Positions 55,316-64,000 of a stretch of DNA of 64,000 nt are shown here, in pieces. The notes under the pieces were generated by a model, which made no database searches, had not been told where the DNA came from, and worked only from the letters and a program-made list of their open reading frames with translations. Numbering within the stretch: position 1 is the first letter of the stretch; every line of letters begins with the position of its first letter. The position numbers and the translations under genes were made by a program. The stretch is from Bubalus kerabau (lineage: Eukaryota > Chordata > Mammalia > Artiodactyla > Bovidae): assembly GCF_029407905.1 (NCBI RefSeq), contig NC_073643.1, forward strand, positions 36,180,501 through 36,244,500. Direction: 5' to 3'.

Positions 55316-55420
55316 GAATGTGAGCATACAACTCATTGCAACCCCATGGACTGTGTAGCCTGCCAGGCTCCCTTTTTGATGGAATTTTCTGGGCAAGAAT
55401 ACTGGGGTGGGTTTCCATTT
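55316..55420 (-). mobile_element. Bov-tA fragment
   Basis: 'actcattgcaaccccatggac' to 'caagaatactggggtgggt', 3' unit only. Confidence 0.8.
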
Positions 55421-56552
55421 AAGCATTTCATACCTTTGGTTTAAATTTAAATAGAAAACAAAATTTCACATGTGTGTACCTATGTGTTTATTTACATACA
55501 CAGAGAATTGTTTCAAGCATACACATCATCCATGGAATCATTCCATTATTCTCATCTTTTTAAATGTTTTTATCAGAGTACAACCTAAATGGTTTTTTTT
55601 AAGAACTTCAAATATTTATTTTAGGTCTTTATTTTAGACATCATCACAACATCTAGCATTGTATATTTCTAAGCCCTTAACGTTTTTTTTAATACGGTAG
55701 TTTTATTTTTATTATCTTTATTAATCTTTGATTCTACTGTAGGAAAAGGAAGTATGCAGTATTGTTACTTTTTGTGTGTCAGTCTTAAAAATGATTATTT
55801 CCTGCCAGCAGATGGAATTGGAGATTCTGACAAATACATTTCTGCAGGGGTCTCTCTTCAGCCATGTTTATCAGCTGCATGGTAATGAGTCAGTTTCTAT
55901 GGAAATATAATCAGTATTTGATGGTGGTGAGGAAACTTCTTAGACTAAATGATTTTCGTGGTTCCTTGATTAACATACTTTCTAAAACCATTATCATGTG
56001 CACAACCATTGCATTTTTGGAAATAGCTCAGATTCAAGTCTTAGATCTTTCTAAAGAAGTGTGACCCTCCTTCTAGAGAAAAATACTATGTGTGCCCAGA
56101 AACTCAAGACTAGGGTTTTGATACAAAAGTATTGTTAGTTACTGGGTATCGACTATTCCAAGCTTTGCTCTGGCATGTATACTTAACCCCGGCAAGTCTT
56201 CCTAATCTCAGGGAATATCTATTATAATGAGAAAATCAGCCATGGAAATAGCTACTGTTAATTTTAGATAGTGACAGAAGGAGAGGAGAAGATATGGACC
56301 ATCCTTCACTCAGGTGATTGGGAAAAGTCTTTCTGAGCTGACGTTTGCTGAGACCCTGTTGATTAGAAGCAGTCAGCTGAGTAAAGATGAAAAAAAGAAG
56401 GTGAGTGATCTATGGAGATCAGAGAGCAAATGCAGGATACAGAGGAGGGAATGAGTATGGATGTTCAAGGTGTCTGAGGGCAAGTAGGGCTGGTGCAGAG
56501 AGGACAGAGTGGTAGGCAGGGGCATAACTCCTAAGGCCATTGTGTGAAGTTA
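55421..56552. other. AT-rich non-coding, nothing recognised
   Basis: Several T-runs (for example 55,592-55,599 and 55,683-55,690); no gene. Confidence 0.4.
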
Positions 56553-56690
56553 ATAATGTTGCCAGATTTAGCAAATAAAAATATAAGAGACTGTTAAACT
56601 TGAATATCAGATGAACGATGAAAAACATCTACTATAGGTATATCCTATGCAATATTTGGTATTTTACACTTTATCTGGCAATCCTATTAA
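56553..56690. mobile_element. Old palindromic DNA-transposon relic (MITE-like)
   Basis: 'aatgttgccagatttagcaaataaaaatata' in pattern, with the inverted end 'ttttacactttatctggcaat'. Same family as 1963-2095. Confidence 0.5.
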
Positions 56691-56694
56691 GTGC

Positions 56695-57570
56695 AATCCT
56701 GGTATCATTTCTGAAGTGAGGAGTGTTCCTGTACCACCAAGCAGTTATCCAGATACCAACTGGGTGTCATGTGATTCAACTCGATTTTGATACTATCTAC
56801 CCAAAGACAGCTTCAGATTCCACAAGTTAAGTTTCAGTCCTACAAGACTGCATTCCCTCCTTCCAGCTGACCTTCAGTCAGTCTTGAGTCTTGACTATTA
56901 CCTGTGCATCTGACTGGCGGGCTACAGTGAGGGGTTCCCACCACCCGCTCCTTGAACTTCAGATGCCAGTTGCAAGTTCAGGTTGTTTTTTACCTGTACT
57001 TCTGATCGACTGACAGTAAAACAGAGGTTCCCAAGATCCCCTTCTTGGACTCTTCTGTAGCTCACAGAACTAAGAAGCATTTTACTCACCAGATTATTTG
57101 TTTATTATGACAGGATATAACTGGCAAATAGCCAAATGGAAGAGATGCCTAGGGCAAGGTATGGAGAAGGATCACAGAGCTCCCATGCCGTCTCTGGACA
57201 CACCAGTCTCCTCAAATCTCCACAAGTTCTCCAGCCTGAAAGTTTCCCACACCTTGTCCTTTCGGGTCTTACAGAGACTTCATTACATAGTCGTGATTGG
57301 TTAAATAAACCACTGGCCCTCTCTCTGCCTGCCTTGGGGGTCAGGGGTGGAGGAGAGTGGGTGTGGTGAGGGGAGTAATGGATGGAACCTAACCTGACTG
57401 ATTCTTTCTAACAGGCAACTGCTGTCCTAGGTGGGGCCCTGAGCTCATTAACATGATAGACAGCTTCATCACTCCCCCTATTTAAGAATCCAAGGGTTTG
57501 GTGCACTGTGGCTCAGGAACCCTGGGTGAAAACCAAACATATATTTTTCTTATAAATCACAATATCACAA
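56695..57570. mobile_element. Probable LTR (ERVL/MaLR-like)
   Basis: 'gctcacagaactaagaagcat', 'ttatttgtttattatgacagg', 'ttgtcctttcgggtcttacag', 'attggttaaataaaccactgg' and 'cttataaatcacaatatcac' are in the order of a common mammalian LTR. Subfamily and orientation not resolved. Confidence 0.5.
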
Positions 57571-57751
57571 CTATCCTTATTGTCCAAACAAAAACACTGG
57601 ATCACATGGGCATTACTGACAGCTAATCCAGGACATCAGGTAAAAACCATGTCTGACTCAGGCAAACCAGGGCACATGGTCCCTGTACTTAGAGTTTGAA
57701 TTTTTTCTTTCCTTCACATTTCTGTAGGAGGCCATTGGAGAGTTTTAACTG

Positions 57752-57810
57752 AGATATACACACACAACACACACACACACACACACACGTACACACATGC
57801 ACACATATTT
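57752..57810. repeat. (AC)n microsatellite
   Basis: About 25 CA units with interruptions (acgtac, atgc); a shorter (CA)n lies at 58,055-58,068. Confidence 0.95.
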
Positions 57811-58067
57811 AATCTGCTGTGGTAGATTTGTGGAGAATAGATCATGCATGAAATAAAGATTAACTGACACCGTTGAGGGAGATGAGATGAGTGAAGCCTA
57901 TTGATGAATGGCAGAGAGCCAAATGTAACAAGGACTCTTCCTTTGCCATTGATAAGTTTAATTGAGATTGGTGTTTAAAAATTATTGACAAAAAAAGGTG
58001 CCATCTTCTTTACTCTGGAAGCACCACTGCATACAATGGCAAGAAATTAATCAAAACACACACACAC
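57811..58067. other. Non-coding, nothing recognised
   Basis: Short unique stretch between a CA repeat and a SINE. Confidence 0.4.
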
Positions 58068-58192
58068 ATACTGCTTAGTTGCTTAGGCATGTCCGACTCT
58101 TTGTGACCCCCTGGACTGTAGGCTGCCAGGTTCCTCTGTCCATTGGATTTTCCTGGCAAGAATACTCAAGTGTTGCCATTTCCTACTCCACA
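58068..58192 (-). mobile_element. Bov-tA fragment
   Basis: 'catactgcttagttgcttagg' to 'gttgccatttcctactcca'; the tRNA-derived part is missing. Confidence 0.85.
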
Positions 58193-58734
58193 ATTTAGTA
58201 CACTCCTACTGCTAGTGTTGAAATAAATCTGTGTATAATTATGAGTTGACTTTTAATTGATATAAGCCCAATATTTTGTTTTTTAGACGCTTAAATACTA
58301 ATTTATCCTGCAGTTTTCTCTGTGTACTTTGCTAGTTCTTTTTTCTCTGAAAGCATTTTTAAAGAGCCATGAAGAGTTCATAGGACTAGACCATTGGGCC
58401 CATAGTGTCTACCATCAGAGCTGAAATTCCACTTTGTCTAGCCAGTTCATCATCCTATGCTCTTAACCACTATTCCTCTAAAAATGTCTCTGTATTACTG
58501 ACTAGATGTGTCTTAGTGCATGATTTAAAAGTTTTTTTCCTTTACTTAACATTATATTATAAATGTTGCCTTATATTTTGCAAACCTTATGTTAGGGGTG
58601 CGATCCTTAGACGAGCATCAGCAGTATCTCCTGAAAACTTCTTAGAAATACAAACTCTTGGCTCCCAATCCGGATCCACCAAATCACATCCTCTGAGACT
58701 GGGGTCAAGCAGTGTATAATTGTGATGCATGGTT
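58193..58734. other. Non-coding, nothing recognised
   Basis: Includes a 104-codon frame at 58,405-58,719 without protein character; part of it may be MIR/L2-like ('gctcttaaccactattcc'). Confidence 0.35.
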
Positions 58735-59235
58735 GAGTTGAAAACCTGCTTTATATTACCTTTTTAATAGTGATATATCAGCATATCATGTTAATGTACC
58801 ATAGTTGTTACATCTGTTCTTCAGTTTTTGCACTATTATGTACAGTATTGGCAACAAACTTGTTCTTATATATGGCTCCACTTTTTCTCCACTTTGCAAT
58901 TATTCACCAGAGTGGGACTATGAGGGCAAAGGTTAGGACCAGTTTTATTTCACATTTCCTGCTAAATTCCTTTCTAAAAACATTTATTTATACTGCATCA
59001 CCAAAATTTGGGTGAGAAAGTTTTCCTATTATGACTCAGCCAACTTGAAGTATTGTTCTTCTAAGATGGACACTTTAACTGATAATCTCATAACTTTAAA
59101 GTGACAGCTTATTTCAGTTTGCATTTTTATTACTAGTGAAGGAAAATAACTTGTTTGGAGTTCATATTTTCACTGTGTGAATTATATTTTTGTGTCTCTA
59201 TTCATTTATTGACTAACTGTTTTGTAGTTCTCAAC
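58735..59235 (-). mobile_element. Ancient L1 (L1M-like), antisense
   Basis: 'caccagagtgggactatgagg', 'cagtttgcatttttattactag' and 'tgactaactgttttgtag' match antisense L1 3' sequence. Confidence 0.55.
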
Positions 59236-59260
59236 ATTTGAGTGTATGCTTTACATATAC

Positions 59261-59467
59261 ATAGGGGCTTCCCTGGTGGCTCAGATGGTCAAGAATCTGC
59301 CTGCAATGCAGGAGACCCAGGTTTGATCCCTGGGTCTAGAACATCCTCTGGAGAAGGGAATGGCAACCCACTCCAGTATTCTTGCCTGGAGAATTCCATG
59401 GACAGAGAAGCCTGGCGGACTGTAGCCCATGGGGTCACAAAGAGTCGGACACGACTGAACGACTAAC
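59261..59467 (+). mobile_element. Bov-tA SINE with 13-bp target-site duplication
   Basis: Near-consensus copy from 'ggggcttccctggtggctcag' to 'gacacgactgaacgactaac'. GCTTTACATATAC at 59,248-59,260 and 59,468-59,480. Confidence 0.97.
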
Positions 59468-59654
59468 GCTTTACATATACGTGTATGTGTTTGTGTCTGT
59501 GTCAGTATCTGCATACACTATTTCAATAGGATTATTTCAATAATAATATAGTGCATTTCGTTTAATGATAATATAATACATTTTACTTAGAAGTGAAATT
59601 GTTTCAAATTTTAAGACAGGTTCCATTGTTTCTTAAGTAGGTCTTGTGCCTGTT

Positions 59655-60050
59655 AAACAGACCAAGCTAGGGCCAGCTGTGTTAACAAATTTAACCAGAA
59701 TCTCAGCACTTTATACTCGGCAACGATTTCCTTCTTGTTCATGTTACATGTTCAACAAAGATCAACAAGGTAGCTCCACTGCTCGTAGTGTTCAGAGCCC
59801 CCATCTCCTGGAAACTCTGTAATCTTGTAGCTGAACCATTGTAACACAGAACCTCTGCGAAAGAGGAACGGAGTGTGGAGGTAGAAAGAGAAGCTCTTAA
59901 ATGCCTTGGCCCTGAAATGGTCCATCAGTTTGCTTATGGATAGTCCTCATGGCCAGAATTAATTCCGTGATCCCAACCAACTGCAAAAGAGGATTGGAAA
60001 TATGGGAAACTCAAGTATTTGCTTAGCAACAAATGTCTGTTTCTCAGTTG
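59655..60050. repeat. Diverged interspersed repeat, same family as 9012-9375
   Basis: 'ggccagctgtgttaacaaat', 'gttcatgttacatgttcaac', 'aagctcttaaatgccttggc'. Family not named. Confidence 0.4.
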
Positions 60051-60189
60051 TTTTCTTAATATGATGAGCAGTCTATAATGCTTGATAAGTATTCTGAGTA
60101 TTCATTCTTTTATTCATTTACTTATGTTAGATAATGTTCAGGCAGGGAACAAAAGATGCTACGCTATATTTCAGAGGTGATGAATTTTA

Positions 60190-60266
60190 TTAGGTTAGCC
60201 AAAAAATTTGTTATGATTTTTTCGTAACATGGGAAAGCCAGAAAGAATATTTTGGCCAACCCAATA
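60190..60266. mobile_element. Mariner-derived MITE
   Basis: 77 bp with terminal inverted repeats (TAGGTTAGCCAAAAAATTTG against TATTGGGTTGGCCAAAATAT on the other strand) and TA ends, as in bovine mariner-type miniature elements. Confidence 0.8.
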
Positions 60267-60660
60267 GATAGGAATTAGGGGCTTATATTAGAAGTGCTAG
60301 GAAAGTAAAGATTGGGAATGGCACACAGATCTCAGCAGGTGGCTTGTAGAGCTTGTAGAGCTCACTCAGAGCCTGCTGTGGTTCTCGAGTCTCCAGGAAA
60401 CTCCCACCAGCTCCCACTACAGAGTCACAAAGCATAGTTTTCATCAGCTCATTGGGAATCTGCTGTGAAATATCTCAGCCTGCATGTCTGGTTACCACTA
60501 CTCTGAGGAAATAAAGATTTCTTATTCTCTTTCACCTTTCAGATTTTATATTTGTTCTTCTTGAGGGCCAGCTATAATCGAGAACTGTATGGGGACAGTG
60601 ATTGGGGATATAGTCCCTGACTTCTCCTCTGTGAAACAGAAGAAAGCTTGGAAGGCTGGT

Positions 60661-60969
60661 GTGAAGTGAAAGTTGCTCAGTTGTGTTCGACTCTTTGTGA
60701 CCCCATGGACTATACAGTCCGTGAAATTCTTCAGGCCAGAATACTAGAGTGGGTAGCCTTTCCCTTCTCAAAGGGAATCTTCCCAACCTAGCGATCGAAC
60801 ACCGGCCTCCCATGTTGCAGGCAGATTCTTTACTAGCTGAGCCACCAGGGGACCCCAAGAATACTGGAGTGGGTAGCCTATCCCTTCTCCAGTGGCTCTT
60901 CCTGACCCAGGAATCAATCTAGGGTCTCCTAAATTGCAGGCAGGTTCTTTATCAACTGAGCTACCAGGG
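60661..60969 (-). mobile_element. Dimeric Bov-tA SINE with 17-bp target-site duplication
   Basis: Two tRNA-derived units in reverse, ending 'gagccaccaggggacccc' and 'gagctaccaggg'. AAGCTTGGAAGGCTGGT at 60,644-60,660 and 60,970-60,986. Confidence 0.96.
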
Positions 60970-61186
60970 AAGCTTGGAAGGCTGGTAGTGGTTAATTCCC
61001 TATTAAATACTGTATTAAAATAGTCTGACAAAGTTGTGGGAAGGTGGTTACTTTTTACCAAGCTGACAATACACAGGTTGGCACACTCACTCATTTGCAG
61101 GTGGCAACTAGAAGAAACCCATAGTGTTGAAGGCAATCTGTGTGTCCCTGTCTCTACCTCATTCCTTTTTGAGTGAAGCCATAGAG

Positions 61187-61375
61187 GAGGGATTGGGGAC
61201 AGGAGGAGAAGGGGACGACAGAGGATGAGATGGCTGGATGGCATCAATGACTCGATGGACGTGAGTCTGGGTGAACTCCGGGAGTTGGTGATGGACAGGG
61301 AGGCCTGGTGTGCTGCAATTCATGGGGTCGCAAAGAGTCGGACACGACTGAGCGACTGATCTGATCTGATCTGAT
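61187..61375 (+). mobile_element. BovB 3'-terminal fragment
   Basis: Sense, about 190 bases, from 'gagggattggggacaggagg' to the tail (GATCT)n, 'gactgatctgatctgatctg'. Confidence 0.93.
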
Positions 61376-63744
61376 TAAGTTGACATTTGATATTACTAAC
61401 TTGAATGATAAAATATCTTCTAGCATTTGTTTAAAGTAAGTTTTCGTCTTCTCATAATCAGCTTTTCATAAATTCTGAAAACGACAAGGTCAGAAGGAGA
61501 ACAGGGATATTGTCGTGTCCTTTCCTGAATTCTCATAGAGCTTTACAACATCTTTTTGTGAGGCTAAGACTTAACACATGTGAAGCAATAGTGTTTGGCA
61601 TAGGTTTTATATAAGTGTTATGAAATGTCATACTGAAAGGCACAGTTAGAGAAATAAACATCTGGATGAAGAAATATATTTAGAGCTCAAAAGAATAGAA
61701 AAATACCTGCCTTTTTTAGACTGTAAAATGGTAAAATGTGGCATCTCTTGTTTGCCTGCATTTCACACAGGGAAACAAAAACTGCTCTTTATATTTCAGG
61801 CATAAAAGGTGTGAGACAGAAGTTAGGGACTAATACAAAATTTGGAAGCTCTGCATAGTGAAGGCCAAAGATGCCTTTACTGACGTCAGGAGATCCTACA
61901 CAGAGATCTTGGCCAAAAGGTTCAAAGGAGGTGCAAGCCTGCTATTAATGAGGCAGAATAAATGTTAATGGAGTAAACTAGATGGCCATGCAATAAACTA
62001 GCTAATAATGAGATAAAATACTCACAGTAAACTGTCATGGAAAACCCACTGCAACAGGAACCCTGGCATTCTGCTTGTCAATTCTGAAATAATCACATGG
62101 ATTCCCTCCCCATTTGTGGTTAGATTATTTTGTTACAGTGTTTAATAAGGCCACCTCTTGGATTGTTTATGAATGTCCCTGTGTTTGGACAAAATTATTC
62201 TAAGAAATCAATAATGGCTAAAATTTTTCTCTGGCATAGCAGCTGAAGATCACCAGTTGCTTACTGGAGAACTTTGTTAAGAAGGATTCTGAGCTGCATT
62301 TGAGCTCAGCATGAAAGACTGCTCAGTTTGACATATGGTGGTGTAGAAGGGCCTACTCTGACTTGCCTTGTACATGTTTGCCTTCTGTGACTTCCCATCT
62401 TAAGTCTACTTCCCTTTCAAGTAGAAATGATTCTTTCCTGCTAGTCTGTTTGTGGCATATTAATTTAACATCTTTGTTCTTATGTTTTTGATAGATTGCA
62501 CATTAATATGCCTGTGTGCCTGTAAAACACATAATATAAAGCAATTTCCAAGACAGAAATGAAATCACATTGTTTCTTAGATCACTGAAATGTTTTCTTC
62601 TCTTGCACACTTGGCAAATTTTAGAGATTCCAACAGAAACCCGGGGTATCTTACCAAGATGGCTGAGTAAAGGGCTTGCCCTCTGTGAGACTTGGTCTGA
62701 TGAAAGCAGAGTCAGTTTCACACAAACAGTATTACTAAATTTGAGGCTAGGATCTTTTACCCTCCCCATGCTAACATTTATTATCTGCTAAAATCACAGC
62801 AAGCTGCAATACCAAAGCAGTTGATTGGAGTTATTCAGTAAATAACATTTGATGAAAAGAAAATTAGGTGGTAAAGAGACCCTTGAGAAATTAGAAAATA
62901 GCCTTCTAGGCTTTCAACCTATTTATCATTTACAAAGGCATTGAATAATACAGCAGGCCTAAGAACCAGCAGCAACCTGCTTCCAAATGCCCACAATACG
63001 GAATCCAATAGTTGAGCAATCCAGCTTGAGGAATTGTTCAAAGTTGAATCAAAATAAGCTTTGATTAAGGAAGAAAAAAAAAACAACCAAAAAACTAATC
63101 TTCAAGTTTAAAAGAAAGGCTTAAAAGAGCCATTACAAACAACATGAATTATTCAGGCTGGGGATATTGTGACTTGCTTTTTATACACATAAGGCTCAAA
63201 TGTCTGTTCTCAAACCCAGAGCAAATAAATTGATTTATACCAGTTGAGCTATGCTTGGATAAGGGAAAAGGATGAGCCGATTTTCCTCAGTGCCCTGGCT
63301 TTGTTTTCTATACTAATATGTAGTGAACTTTGAGCCCCAGGTATTTTTGCTGTTGGGTTAGGATGGGAGAGAAGAGGCCTCATGCAACAGACTTCTGATG
63401 GGGCAAATACATTCTTCTGGAAATGTCACCCCTAAATCACTTCTGCATATAACCTTGGGTACCCAAATGGGAAAAAAAAAAACCCAGCAAAATTGCATCT
63501 GTGTGCTGCTTCAAATGCATAGCATAATGGATGAAAAATATTCTGTCACTAGATCTTAATATTAAAGATTTTTTAATTAGAGCAAATAAAGGTAACAGCC
63601 ATCCTGTTGCTTTTCTGCTATAAAATCCCATCTTTTCCTGGCAGATTTTCCTAGTTTCCCTCCAGTTATACCCTGTTCTAAGTTCTCATAACACTTTGTA
63701 CATCCTTCCCTGTACTGTTCTGAGAGCCACTGTGTAGTAAACAA
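61376..63744. other. Non-coding, nothing recognised
   Basis: 2.4 kb without a ruminant SINE or named repeat. Short frames at 62,503-62,791 overlap on both strands and look random. A-runs at 63,074-63,082 and 63,470-63,481. Confidence 0.4.
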
Positions 63745-63870
63745 ATAATGAGCTTTGAAGTCAACCCCAGCTCCAACTGGGTAGATTACCTGTCTTCTCT
63801 GCTTCTCAGATTCTTTGTATAAAGGCTTTTATGTGAGGAGTTATGGGATAATGGCAGTGCCCAATAAATA
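63745..63870 (+). repeat. Possible MIR fragment
   Basis: 'gctttgaagtcaaccccagct' to 'gcagtgcccaataaataag' is loosely MIR-like; weak. Confidence 0.3.
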
Positions 63871-64000
63871 AGAACATTTTTCTATTAATCAGATTCTCAG
63901 TTCTTAGGAACAGGGTGTACATCCCACACACAATCCTGCCAGTGATGAGACAGACACATAGATATTTTTTGAGTGAATGGTCTATATGGCTCATACATCA

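Noticed and set aside
58405..58719. 104-codon plus frame as a gene
   Set aside because: No domain, no promoter, composition like surrounding non-coding DNA.
59261..59340. tRNA-gene-like A and B boxes
   Set aside because: They belong to the tRNA-Glu-derived heads of Bov-tA SINEs, here and at about fifteen other places; no intact cloverleaf gene.

Overview
The window is mammalian nuclear DNA from a bovid, most likely the cattle lineage (Bos). The diagnosis rests on its repeats: many Bov-tA (tRNA-Glu-derived) and BOV-A2 SINEs, nine BovB (RTE-class) LINE fragments plus one BovB-like stretch inside a composite element, a near-consensus 8.4-kb L1-BT, a CHR-type artiodactyl SINE, and older eutherian layers (MIR, L2, MER5A, MLT1, Tigger, ancient L1). 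Cattle cannot be separated from yak, bison or zebu by eye. There is no bacterial or viral gene organisation, no CRISPR array and no true tRNA or rRNA gene.

Layout. 1-470 is a CpG-rich promoter with CCAAT boxes, GC boxes and a ZNF143-like site; a minus-strand first coding exon may leave the window at its left edge. 470-17,200 is non-coding, intron-like or intergenic DNA carrying SINEs, MLT1 LTRs, MIR, MER5A and three BovB copies, the largest (12,597-14,010) still showing a reverse transcriptase frame. 17,268-20,494 is a composite retroelement (ERV-like R-U5/primer site, then BovB, then an internally deleted L1) bracketed by one 10-bp target-site duplication inside an older antisense L1. 20,765-30,522 is a nested stack: a MER5A relic split by an LTR-like sequence, which holds a BovB copy and a full-length L1-BT (21,871-30,277) with an uninterrupted 1,272-codon ORF2 and an ORF1 broken by one frameshift. 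30,523-39,250 is ordinary repeat-bearing DNA with an unusual head-to-tail-inverted BovB. 39,250-39,900 is a second CpG island with a candidate first exon and a consensus splice donor. 39,900-64,000 is mostly non-coding DNA with SINEs, BovB, MIR/L2, a split Tigger transposon and old L1/LTR pieces.

How the parts relate. The only long intact protein frame is the L1-BT ORF2 (endonuclease, reverse transcriptase, Cys-rich end). L1-type machinery is the expected source of the SINE insertions, several of which show clear target-site duplications here. Host genes are visible only as two promoters and tentative first exons; I cannot name either gene from the sequence. The best candidate for something undescribed is the composite ERV/BovB/L1 element at 17,268-20,494.
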